Source: a virus. Taken from it: a stretch of 22,486 nucleotides of DNA. The DNA is taken from IMG/VR virus record IMGVR_UViG_3300004095_000016, positions 1 through 22,486 of that record. One strand, written 5' to 3'. Made by a program: the position numbers and the translations under genes. The notes below the pieces were generated by a model, which saw only the letters and a list, made by a program, of their open reading frames with translations, did no database searches and was not told where the DNA came from. This document shows positions 15,525-22,448 of this stretch, in pieces (the stretch's first letter is position 1; the number at the start of each line of letters is the position of its first letter).

Positions 15525-15558
15525 TTGATAGGGAGAATAAACTCCCTATCAATCTTTT
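15525..15558 (+). terminator. Strong rho-independent terminator
   Basis: TTGATAGGGAG (15525-15535) pairs perfectly with CTCCCTATCAA (15542-15552) around AATAAA, followed by TCTTTT. It closes the 13-gene unit after the helicase. Confidence 0.92.
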
Positions 15559-15580
15559 AGGCAAATAAACAATCGAAGGA
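15555..15580 (+). promoter_or_regulatory. Post-terminator TTTTAGG element, copy 2, and SD
   Basis: TTTTAGG (15555-15561) lies in the terminator tail, as it does after the other two strong terminators, followed by an A-rich leader and AAGGA (15576-15580), the SD of the gene at 15587. Only the heptamer is shared here, so the link with the longer repeats is weaker. Confidence 0.3.
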
Positions 15581-15586
15581 AATGAA

Positions 15587-15967
15587 ATGACTGACTACAC
15601 TAAAATCAAACAAGCAATGAACTCCGCCGGAATTAAAACATCTCCGGATAACGAGTGGACCCCTGAGGACGACGTTAATGCTCGCAGTTTTTGTTTCTTT
15701 CGTGGTATCGACATTCGTGGCGAATTTCATCGCTTTGAGGAATTTGTAAAAGATCTTATCGTAGCTCCTGCAGATAAAACCCCTGTTGCCCCTCAAGTGC
15801 CAGCCACACCACCGCAAGCTCCGGCTGCACCGGCAGCCCCTTTAGCTCCGGTAGCAGGCGTTCAAGTTGACGACACACCTGTATTACCAACCGCTGACAC
15901 CATTAAGACCGTTGTTATCTCTGCACCAGACTCTACGACTCCTGCTACTCCCGCTACCGGAGCATAA
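15587..15967 (+). CDS. Small protein with Pro/Ala-rich linker
   Basis: The protein has 126 residues. Residues 1-60 look like a small folded domain (an aromatic FCFFRGIDIRGEFHRF segment and acidic helices). Residues about 60-126 are low-complexity Pro/Ala/Thr/Val, a flexible tail. Such tails are common in phage capsid or tail accessory proteins. Start choice: ATG 15582 is one base from the SD and is followed by AAA TGA, so it is not usable; ATG 15587 has a 6-base spacer from AAGGA. It is the first gene of the unit carrying the prohead protease. Function unknown. Confidence 0.72.
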   Translation: MTDYTKIKQAMNSAGIKTSPDNEWTPEDDVNARSFCFFRGIDIRGEFHRFEEFVKDLIVAPADKTPVAPQVPATPPQAPAAPAAPLAPVAGVQVDDTPVLPTADTIKTVVISAPDSTTPATPATGA

Positions 15968-15970
15968 TAA

Positions 15971-16357
15971 ATGGCTGCCATAATTAGAAACAATGCCATT
16001 TCGGGCATTAACGGAAATAACCGAAGTGGTGGGTACGTAACTCGAAAAGTCCCCTTTGGTTACGTTACCGTACAAGGAGGCGCTGGCGATGTTGCTCGCA
16101 TACCTATTGACGCTTTGGTAACCGGTAAGGTAAGAGTTAACACTATCTCGGTACAAAAATTGGGCACTGGTCCTGTAAACGTACAAACGACGCTAGTGCC
16201 TATTGAGTTCGCCCTAGATCCAAACAATGACTCAACTAGTCATTGGCAAACCGCAGTTACTGTTTCTACCGGTGTACTAACAAACATCTCATATCCAACG
16301 ACTGCTCTGCTAATAACGTTTACAGGAGCAGCTACTTTATTTATTGGAGCGGCATAA
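15971..16357 (+). CDS. Small beta-rich protein, probably virion
   Basis: The protein has 128 residues. Composition is Thr/Val/Gly/Ala-rich with alternating hydrophobic residues throughout (GYVTVQGG, LLITFTGAATLFIGAA), suggesting a compact beta structure and no membrane span. Such proteins near prohead protease genes are often head decoration or fibre-linked proteins, but none is recognised here. GGAG lies eight to nine bases upstream, inside the end of the previous gene, and its stop overlaps the protease start by one base, so the three are likely translated together. Confidence 0.65.
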   Translation: MAAIIRNNAISGINGNNRSGGYVTRKVPFGYVTVQGGAGDVARIPIDALVTGKVRVNTISVQKLGTGPVNVQTTLVPIEFALDPNNDSTSHWQTAVTVSTGVLTNISYPTTALLITFTGAATLFIGAA

Positions 16358-17106
16358 TGCAAAAGTTTCCAAAAGCTTACTATGAAAACAAAAAACCAAT
16401 TGTTGCAGACATAAGCTACCCGGAAATGCCTATTAAAAAGGAAGAAGCTATGAACGCAGCCGATCCTATTGCCGCGGTAGATTTCTCATGGCTTCCTTTT
16501 GCAGCAAAAACTTACCACATTAGTCCGCGCATTGAAGACTATATTCTAAAGATTTTGCCTATCTGTCCTTCGGATATGCCCAACCGAAACGGCATTGCCT
16601 TTCCTTTGCAAGAGCTTATTAAGTTCCAGCCACCACCGGTAAATCGTCAGGTGTACAAAGCCTGGGCGGGCTGTCCGGTGCATTTGGAACACGATAACCG
16701 AGATTGTACAAAAGCTCTGGGCGTAGTATTTGATACAATGCTTACTCCTATTAAAGGTTTTGGCGAAGATCGACACTGGAAGGTAATGGGTCTTGTTGGT
16801 ATCGACAAGACCAAAAATCCTGAAGTAGCCAATAGAGTTCTTACTGGCGAACTTAACACCGGCTCTATGGGAACAGAAGCAGACTACTTTACATGCTCTG
16901 TGTGCGGTAAAGAGGCTACAGATAATCAGTTTAAAAACTGCGGCCACATTACGACAATTAAGGATGTAAATTGGCGGCTAATTAACGAAGGCGGAGAAGA
17001 AAAGCTTGCGTATCTAAACGCACACGGCTTGTCTCCAATTGAAATGAGCCTTGTTGCTGATCCTGCCTGGGTAGTCTGTTTGTCCGACACACACTTTAAC
17101 TGGTAG
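16357..17106 (+). CDS. Prohead (capsid maturation) protease
   Basis: The protein has 249 residues. H109 and H112 in CPVHLEHDN, followed by LGVVFD, and S170 in NTGSMG fit the His/Ser pair of herpesvirus-assemblin/T4 gp21-type prohead proteases; S-P-I-E-M-S-x-V-A-D-P-A near the C-terminus is the usual closing motif. These enzymes sit in the prohead core, digest scaffold and trim capsid proteins, then themselves. A zinc knuckle (C180, C183, C195, H197) directly follows the serine, an insertion seen in some large-phage relatives as I recall. The true start is ATG 16357, with GGAG upstream and overlapping the previous stop; the longer frame to 16243 lies inside the previous gene. Scaffold and major capsid genes lie downstream in the expected order. 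Confidence 0.82.
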   Translation: MQKFPKAYYENKKPIVADISYPEMPIKKEEAMNAADPIAAVDFSWLPFAAKTYHISPRIEDYILKILPICPSDMPNRNGIAFPLQELIKFQPPPVNRQVYKAWAGCPVHLEHDNRDCTKALGVVFDTMLTPIKGFGEDRHWKVMGLVGIDKTKNPEVANRVLTGELNTGSMGTEADYFTCSVCGKEATDNQFKNCGHITTIKDVNWRLINEGGEEKLAYLNAHGLSPIEMSLVADPAWVVCLSDTHFNW

Positions 17107-17125
17107 GCAAATATAGGTCAAAACT

Positions 17126-17521
17126 ATGACTCCTCAAAATCAAGAATTTGAGCACGGTTTAGGAAGGCAAAAAGGCGATTGTCAACGAGCAGTCATAGCA
17201 TCTCTTTTAGATTTACCTATTAGTCAAGTACCGCATTTTGCCGCGATAGCTTCCGATGCTATAAACTTCTGGGAGTTAGTTTATGATTTTGTTGCCTACC
17301 ATGGCTATGATTTTCTACCGGGTGTAAAGATAGAAGAATACATTATTCCGGGCGAAGACTTGTACCATCAGATAAGCGGTGAGTCTCCAAGAAACAAAAG
17401 AGTAAAACACGCGGTGGTAGGATTAAACGGTAACGTCTTTTTTGATCCGCATCCTAGTAGGGCTGGGCTTGCCGGTAAACCGGAACATTGGTCGCACTCT
17501 GTTATTAGAAAAATTATTTAA
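17126..17521 (+). CDS. Small phage cysteine-peptidase-like protein
   Basis: The protein has 131 residues. C19 in KGDCQRAVIASLL, H95 in KHAVVG and D107 in FFDPHPSRAGL are spaced as in papain- or C39-like folds (Cys on the first helix, His and Asp on two strands), and ISGESPRN precedes the His. I recall this overall pattern in many small phage proteins annotated as hypothetical; catalysis has not been inferred from anything beyond the three residues. It could be a peptidase, a deamidase or an inactive fold. A weak AGG is eight bases before the ATG. The stop overlaps the following C1 peptidase start by one base, so the two are probably coupled. Confidence 0.6.
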   Translation: MTPQNQEFEHGLGRQKGDCQRAVIASLLDLPISQVPHFAAIASDAINFWELVYDFVAYHGYDFLPGVKIEEYIIPGEDLYHQISGESPRNKRVKHAVVGLNGNVFFDPHPSRAGLAGKPEHWSHSVIRKII

Positions 17522-18321
17522 TGGAAACAAACATGAAACATGCGTCTGTTGTTGGTAAAAAGTACACTTGGCAAAAGCAGAAACCAGATGCACGAGATCA
17601 TCTGGTGCACGAGTCAAAAGCCTTTAAACTTGTAGAGCCTTCTGAAATTCCTAATATCGTAGACCTCCGCAGTCATTGCTCTCCTGTGTTTGACCAAGGT
17701 GAACTTGGAAGCTGCACTGCCAATGCTCTTTGCGGTGCTTTAGAATATCTAGAAAACAAAGACCGTGACTTGGAGATTAACGGCTTTGCTTCACTTAGCC
17801 GCCTATTTCTTTATTTTAACGAACGGGCTATTGAGGGAACGGTTACCGAAGATGGCGGTGCGGCACTTCGCGATGGTATTAAAGTACTAGCCAATGTCGG
17901 TGTTTGCGACGAGGCAACATGGCCTTACGTAATTCAGGCTTTTGCGGTCCGTCCACCGCAACCAGCCTACGATCAGAGCGCTAACCGAAAAATCTCTGCT
18001 TACGCTGCGGTTCCACAGGATATTCAAAGCATTAAACACACTTTGGCTTCTGGGTATCCCATTGTTTTTGGTTTCCAAGTCTTTGAGAATTTTGAAAGCC
18101 CTCAAGTTGCAATGTCAGGTGTTGCTTCTATGCCTCAGCTAGGTGAGCCGTGTCACGGTGGTCATGCTGTGTTAATGGTAGGCTACAACAATACAAGTCA
18201 GTACGTTTTAGTTCGTAACTCCTGGGGACCTAATTGGGCACAGCAAGGCTACTTCTGGTTACCCTATGCTTACGTCACCAATCCAAGTTTAGCGTGTGAC
18301 TTTTGGGTGGTTACCAAGTAA
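17521..18321 (+). CDS. Papain-family (C1) cysteine peptidase
   Basis: The protein has 266 residues. All four papain residues are seen: Q59 and C65 in DQGELGSCTANAL, H215 in GGHAVLMVGY, and N233 in VRNSWGPNWAQQGYFWLPY. The core is full length, with a short 40-residue N-terminal part and no signal peptide, so it would act in the cytoplasm or inside the virion. The substrate is unknown: a second processing protease for virion proteins, a protease ejected into the host, or a cell-wall-linked role are all possible. ATG 17521 has no SD and depends on coupling; ATG 17533 (MKHASVV) is an alternative that removes four residues. It follows prohead protease and a smaller Cys-peptidase-like gene. Confidence 0.9.
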   Translation: METNMKHASVVGKKYTWQKQKPDARDHLVHESKAFKLVEPSEIPNIVDLRSHCSPVFDQGELGSCTANALCGALEYLENKDRDLEINGFASLSRLFLYFNERAIEGTVTEDGGAALRDGIKVLANVGVCDEATWPYVIQAFAVRPPQPAYDQSANRKISAYAAVPQDIQSIKHTLASGYPIVFGFQVFENFESPQVAMSGVASMPQLGEPCHGGHAVLMVGYNNTSQYVLVRNSWGPNWAQQGYFWLPYAYVTNPSLACDFWVVTK

Positions 18322-18328
18322 AGGAAAC

Positions 18329-18877
18329 ATGATGATTCTAAATGCAGCCTATAGACTTAGAGCAACTCATGAAGACAATGCTACTCCTGAAAATGTAGAT
18401 GACGCTTTTAACTTCTCAGGGATTGCCTACGACAACCGCAAGGGCGCAGGTAACACTCCACTGGGAGCTAACGTAGCCTACCTTGGATGCACTACTTTTA
18501 TTAAACCTTCTGTTTTTAGAAAATTAGCGGCGCCGGCGGACAGAACTGAAGACACGGCAAAGCTAAAAAAGCTAATGGAAGATGGCCGTCCTATTGCCGT
18601 ACCATTCTTGGAAATTGCAGTAGACGAAAAGGGCATGGCAAAGATTAAGACACACGAAGGCCGTGCTCGCGCAGACGCAATCAGGGAACTAACAAATGAT
18701 GCCTACATGCCTGTTCAAATGTTCTTTAGAGGCGAGTTTGACCGGGCACGATACATAACAGACGATCTGCTCAAGAGCATTGCCGAAAAGGGTATTGTTC
18801 CTGAAAAGTCTACAACGCCCATAAACTGCGGCATTAAGCAGTTCTTCCTTATGGGTAGAGTAGTTACATTCAAATAA
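18329..18877 (+). CDS. Hypothetical phage protein with a ParB-like motif
   Basis: The protein has 182 residues. GRPIAVPFLEIAVDEKG followed by KTHEGRARADAIRELTND and then YMPVQMFF matches the general layout of ParB/Srx-type domains, where a 'G-x-x-R-x-x-A' helix follows a strand and precedes a 'x-P-V-x-V' strand. In that fold the motif binds nucleotide (CTP or ATP). Here the match is by eye and weak. The first 60 residues (NFSGIAYDNRKGAGNTPLGAN) look like a separate recognition segment. The start is ATG 18329 with AAGGA three bases away; ATG 18332 gives a better spacing and would shorten it by one residue. It is the last gene before a strong terminator. Confidence 0.5.
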   Translation: MMILNAAYRLRATHEDNATPENVDDAFNFSGIAYDNRKGAGNTPLGANVAYLGCTTFIKPSVFRKLAAPADRTEDTAKLKKLMEDGRPIAVPFLEIAVDEKGMAKIKTHEGRARADAIRELTNDAYMPVQMFFRGEFDRARYITDDLLKSIAEKGIVPEKSTTPINCGIKQFFLMGRVVTFK

Positions 18878-18903
18878 GAAGAGTTGAGTGGGTAGTTGCC
18901 TTT

Positions 18904-18937
18904 GGGACGTGATTGTAAAAAATCACGTCCCTTTTTT
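18904..18937 (+). terminator. Strong rho-independent terminator
   Basis: GGGACGTGATT (18904-18914) pairs perfectly with AATCACGTCCC (18921-18931) around GTAAAA, followed by six T (18932-18937). It separates the protease unit from the scaffold/capsid unit. Confidence 0.95.
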
Positions 18938-18946
18938 ACGACTGTA

Positions 18947-19078
18947 CGTTTTAGGTTTCTGCACTATGCAATTTAATTACAAGCTTTTCACAAAGCTTAA
19001 GTTAGAAAGAGTTAGGCTAAGATTGATCGGTGATCTTTCTCTAACTCATTTCATGTTTTTAAACACAAAGGAGTTTCC
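18947..19078 (+). promoter_or_regulatory. Post-terminator element, copy 3, and structured leader of the capsid unit
   Basis: CGTTTTAGGTTTCT (18947-18960) is identical to 1128-1141, and CAATTTAAT recurs at 18969-18977, eight bases further away than in copy 1. Behind it lies a roughly 100-base leader with two hairpins: AAGCTTT/AAAGCTT (18981-18987 with 18992-18998), and a longer one in which GAGTTAG (19009-19015) pairs with CTAACTC (19041-19047) and AAGAT (19019-19023) pairs with ATCTT (19033-19037). The leader ends in AAAGGAG, a strong SD for the scaffold gene. The layout suggests a late promoter with an RNA-stabilising or regulatory leader for the most abundant proteins. Confidence 0.5.
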
Positions 19079-20506
19079 ATGACTGAAAAAGTACGAGTCA
19101 AGGCTGCCCCGACTCATTTCCCTAATACGGAAAAGATGAAGGCGACTGATTCGGGATTTGGTACTACGAATCACCAAGAAGATCTAATGCTGATTGACCC
19201 CGATGAACACAAAGGCGGCTCAACTCATACTCGTGAAGATCATAAAGGTATTCCTAAAGCACCTATTCGTGCATCTGCAAAGGCTGCCCTTCTGACAGAC
19301 AAGCAGTTGCCACGCGGTGGTAGTGTTAATTCCGATACCCCAGATCCATCTATTGGCTATCTGGAAAAACAAGTTAAGATGCCAGTTATCAACACCAACG
19401 TTTCTGCGGATGTTGAAGACGAGGCTGATGAAGATAATATGGAAGACGAATTCAATATTCACTCCATTGAATCTGATTTTGAAGACTTGGGCGAAGAGAG
19501 CGAAGAAGAAAACGACGAATTCCTTGAAGACCACCAAAAAGAAATCAAGGGTGAGTTGGAGGATGACGAAGAACTGGAAGACGGCGAAGAACTGGGCATT
19601 CCGGAAGACCACGCTGCTGAAGAAATGCTTGAAACCGAAGAGCCAGAAGAAGTTGAGTCTGCTGCTGAAGAGAAATTTGAAGCTGAAGGCGAAGACGACA
19701 CAATGGCTGTGGTTGATGCTGACGAAGTTAAAGAGCACGACGAACACGATTTGCAGTTTGCAACCATTGCTTCTGCCGTTCACGTTATTCGTTCCAATCG
19801 TATCATTGCTTCTATTGGCCGTTCTTCTGCTAACAAAGCAGGCATCGGCGACATCTATCTGACACCTCAGTATCAAGATGTTGTGGCCGCTAACGTGGAC
19901 GCAAAAGGTCTGCGTAAGGGTCTTATCCAATCCGGTTTCATCCTGTCTAAGGTTAAGTTGACAGCTTCTAAAGCTGCTTCTAAGATCGTTGCTTCCAAAG
20001 TAGAAAAGCAACTTGCTTCTACTCTTGCTTCTATCGACCGTAAGTCTAAGGCTTTGGAACAAAGCTTGGCTATTGCCGCAGTTGGTATTAACCGCAAGTT
20101 TTTCAAGGGCGCAGAGAACACTCTGAAGGCTGGCTTGGAAAACGAACTTGTTAAGGCGGGCGTTCGTGGTGGTGCTAATCTGGTTCGTGCTATGTTTGCC
20201 GAACACGGTGTTAGCTACGCTAAAGCTATTTTGACATTGGCTAACAAGATTTCTGAAATGCCAGAAGAAGTTCGTAACCAGTACGCGTCTGCATTGGACC
20301 TTACTAGCGACGAAGACTATGAAGGCGAAGACGACTTGGAAGCTAACGTAGATGACGAAGAAATGGAAGACATGGAAGATTTGCCTACTACAGTAAGTGC
20401 AGCTCTTTATACTCCATTGCGTCGTGATCGTGGTGCTCTTCTTTCTGCTGGTGTGAAATCGTCTTCTGCTATGGCGATTTTGGCTGGTAATCAATCCCTG
20501 GTTTAA
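19079..20506 (+). CDS. Capsid scaffold / prohead core protein
   Basis: The protein has 475 residues. It is highly acidic: residues about 112-225 are mostly Glu and Asp, and a second acidic run lies at about 410-437. The section between (residues about 226-405) is helical, Ala/Lys/Leu-rich. Position between prohead protease and major capsid genes, strong charge and low complexity are what scaffolds show: they fill the prohead, template the shell and are then digested by the protease. The ordered middle section, including INRKFFKGAENTLKAGLENEL, may bind the capsid or portal. The strong SD AAAGGAG fits high expression. The role comes from position and composition, not a catalytic motif. Confidence 0.75.
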   Translation: MTEKVRVKAAPTHFPNTEKMKATDSGFGTTNHQEDLMLIDPDEHKGGSTHTREDHKGIPKAPIRASAKAALLTDKQLPRGGSVNSDTPDPSIGYLEKQVKMPVINTNVSADVEDEADEDNMEDEFNIHSIESDFEDLGEESEEENDEFLEDHQKEIKGELEDDEELEDGEELGIPEDHAAEEMLETEEPEEVESAAEEKFEAEGEDDTMAVVDADEVKEHDEHDLQFATIASAVHVIRSNRIIASIGRSSANKAGIGDIYLTPQYQDVVAANVDAKGLRKGLIQSGFILSKVKLTASKAASKIVASKVEKQLASTLASIDRKSKALEQSLAIAAVGINRKFFKGAENTLKAGLENELVKAGVRGGANLVRAMFAEHGVSYAKAILTLANKISEMPEEVRNQYASALDLTSDEDYEGEDDLEANVDDEEMEDMEDLPTTVSAALYTPLRRDRGALLSAGVKSSSAMAILAGNQSLV

Positions 20507-20529
20507 ATCATTATTAAAGGAAAAATGAA

Positions 20530-21258
20530 ATGATCTACTTCCCTCTTTCTAAGTTTATCGACAGCTCTGAAGCCGTTGTTACTTCTGGCTTTAGCTTGGT
20601 TACTGAAGGCGCTGCGTTGGTTCGCTCTTCGACTTCGACTGCTCAAGGTGTGACGCTTTCTACTGGCTCCGGCACTTCTGAACTTTTTGCTGGTTTCGCA
20701 GTTGCTGGTCTCTCTGCTGCTCCTACTGTTCCTACGTACGGCGTGGCTGTTGAGACTTACACTGCTACTGCTACCTCGCTGAACACTGCTCTGCCGGGCG
20801 TTTCTGGTCAGTTGGTTATTTTGAATAACGGTCCTGTCGCTAATCCTTTGGCTGTTCCTGCTGCCCTTACTATTGACGGTACTTTGATCTCTGCTACCTT
20901 CAATGCTACTAACGTTACAATTGCTGGTACTACTGGCCTTACCGTCGGTAACAGCTACACTATCGTTTACAAGTATCTGTTGTCCATCTCTCAAGCTCGC
21001 GCAATTCAAGGTGACGTGCAACCTGGTGGCTACGCTGGTACAGCCGTTAACCAAATTGGTGTTGTTAAGCGTGGTACTATCTACACATCTGAATTCGACG
21101 CTTCTAAGAACTGGAACGTTGCTACTGCCATCAAGCTTAATGCTGCTGGTCAAATTACTGACCAAACTGGTACTGGTACTACCCTGGTTGGCGCCTACGT
21201 TATTGCTGTGCCTACCTCTACTGTACCTTACCTCGGTATTGAGTTCAGCGCAGTTTAA
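20530..21258 (+). CDS. Capsid accessory (decoration-type) protein
   Basis: The protein has 242 residues. It is very rich in Ala, Thr, Val, Ser and Gly, with a beta-type pattern throughout and no Cys. It starts with MIYFPLSKFIDSSEAV, then repeated short strands; a Gly-rich loop (GDVQPGGYAGTAV) lies near residue 165. It lies between scaffold and major capsid genes, where phages usually place head decoration or cement proteins. Codon use resembles the major capsid gene (many GCT, ACT, GTT), in keeping with high expression. ATG 20525 is followed by AAA TGA, so ATG 20530 (AAGG nine bases upstream) is chosen. A minor structural role other than decoration is possible. Confidence 0.65.
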   Translation: MIYFPLSKFIDSSEAVVTSGFSLVTEGAALVRSSTSTAQGVTLSTGSGTSELFAGFAVAGLSAAPTVPTYGVAVETYTATATSLNTALPGVSGQLVILNNGPVANPLAVPAALTIDGTLISATFNATNVTIAGTTGLTVGNSYTIVYKYLLSISQARAIQGDVQPGGYAGTAVNQIGVVKRGTIYTSEFDASKNWNVATAIKLNAAGQITDQTGTGTTLVGAYVIAVPTSTVPYLGIEFSAV

Positions 21259-21295
21259 TAAATCAATTAACTAATCTCAACTAGGAGAATACTAA

Positions 21296-22351
21296 ATGCG
21301 TAATCAAGTTAGTCTTCGTGCTTCTAAAGCACCAATTTTGGCCACAGAACTGAAGTTTGCTAATTCCAACGAGCGTGCTGTTGGTGCTAATGGCGAACTG
21401 AATGCTTCGTCTAAACGTGATTTGCTGACTCAGCAATCCAAGTTCTTGCAAGCTGCTGCCTCTGGCAACATGCTGACCATTGACGCTGCTACCAGCCGCG
21501 AATTGGTTATGGCTGCTTTCAATGACAAAGAAGCTCACCGCGTTCTGGGCGAAAAGATTTCTGATGCTCTTTATCAGACCGCTAATCGTCAAGGTTTCAT
21601 GCGTAAGTATCTGGCTAAGATTGACGTGCAGCAAGGTTCTATTCCTCGCTTCCCAGTTCGCACCAAGAACGTTACCGCTGTTTGGAGCACCAGCCCCACT
21701 AAGGTGGAAAGCCAAATCACTCGTGACAAATGGTTTACCCCAACTGAAATGACTGTTATTGCACGTCCTTTCATTCCCCAAGTTGAATTGAACCAATCTT
21801 CTGGTGACGTTCTCCAAGAGAAATTCATCGAAGGCGTGGAAGCTACGATGGTTGCAGAAGATCGTTTGTACTATAACCAATTGCAAACTTTGGTTGGTGT
21901 GGACAATCCTTTGACCATTATCTCTGGCCAGTTGACTCCTTACTTGCTGTCTACTGTTGTTACGCAAGTAACTCAGTGGGGCATGAAGGCTGCTAACTTG
22001 CTGTTGGCTGCTGACTTGTGGCAAGACATTACTGGTAATAGCGATTTCTTTAACGCTATCGATCCAGTTGCTCGTCATGAATTGTTGTTGACTGGTGAAC
22101 TGGGCGTAATGTACGGCATGACCGTTACTTCCGACGCTTATCGTCATCCAGAGCACAAGGTTCTCGGCAAGGGTGAGTTCTACGTTATTGCTGACGCTCT
22201 TAACCATGGTGCTTACTCTGACCGTGGTGGTCTGCAGTCTACTCCTACTGACATCTCTATGGAAAAGATGCCAGGTCGCGGTTTTGCAATTCACGAATCT
22301 TTGGCAGTGTCGGTTGCTAACAGCCGTTCATTTGCTAAGGGCATTCGTTAA
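21296..22351 (+). CDS. Major capsid protein
   Basis: The protein has 351 residues. Length, uniform composition, position after protease, scaffold and decoration-type genes, a strong SD (AGGAG, eight bases from ATG) and a biased codon set all fit the major capsid protein of a tailed phage, expected to have the HK97 fold. Residues about 1-60 could be a scaffold-like delta region removed by the protease. Motif-like segments are ARPFIPQVELNQSSGDVLQ mid-protein, and VMYGMTVTSDAYRHPEHKV and DALNHGAYSDRGGL near the end, which resemble the closing strands of capsid proteins in large phages as I remember them. No enzyme motif is present. Confidence 0.8.
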   Translation: MRNQVSLRASKAPILATELKFANSNERAVGANGELNASSKRDLLTQQSKFLQAAASGNMLTIDAATSRELVMAAFNDKEAHRVLGEKISDALYQTANRQGFMRKYLAKIDVQQGSIPRFPVRTKNVTAVWSTSPTKVESQITRDKWFTPTEMTVIARPFIPQVELNQSSGDVLQEKFIEGVEATMVAEDRLYYNQLQTLVGVDNPLTIISGQLTPYLLSTVVTQVTQWGMKAANLLLAADLWQDITGNSDFFNAIDPVARHELLLTGELGVMYGMTVTSDAYRHPEHKVLGKGEFYVIADALNHGAYSDRGGLQSTPTDISMEKMPGRGFAIHESLAVSVANSRSFAKGIR

Positions 22352-22368
22352 TCTTTGAATTAGGCAGG

Positions 22369-22411
22369 CTGGTCGGTCAAGTTATTTTAACAGTAATACT
22401 TGACCTTCCAG
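22369..22411 (+). terminator. Long stem-loop after the major capsid gene
   Basis: CTGG (22369-22372) and GGTCAAGT (22375-22382) pair with ACTTGACC (22398-22405) and CCAG (22408-22411), separated by a 2-base internal mismatch on each side and closed by a 15-base loop. The tail (TTTGTTCTTTTG) is T-rich but broken, so termination is probably partial. It may also protect the 3' end of capsid mRNA. Confidence 0.55.
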
Positions 22412-22448
22412 TTTGTTCTTTTGAATAAACCTATATTTGGAGTAATAC

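Noticed and set aside
15582-15590. Two-codon upstream frame ATG AAA TGA before the gene at 15587 (also at 20525-20533)
   Set aside because: The first ATG is too close to the SD to be used at 15582, and the A-rich spacer explains the pattern; probably chance in both places.
18888-19082. 64-residue + frame between ParB-like and scaffold genes
   Set aside because: It runs through the terminator, its T-run and the leader hairpins, overlaps the scaffold start, and has no SD.
19220-20494. 424-residue frame on the minus strand
   Set aside because: It is antisense to the scaffold gene. The Phe/Val-rich product mirrors GAA/GAC-rich acidic codons, and there is no SD. The scaffold frame has the SD, composition and context.
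20503-21165. 220-residue Ser/Arg/Asn-rich frame on the minus strand
   Set aside because: It mirrors the Ala/Thr/Val-rich decoration-type gene; low complexity and no initiation signal.
21281-22294. 337-residue frame on the minus strand
   Set aside because: It is antisense to the major capsid gene. It stays open because the + strand gene avoids TTA, CTA and TCA codons, a usual effect of strong codon bias.
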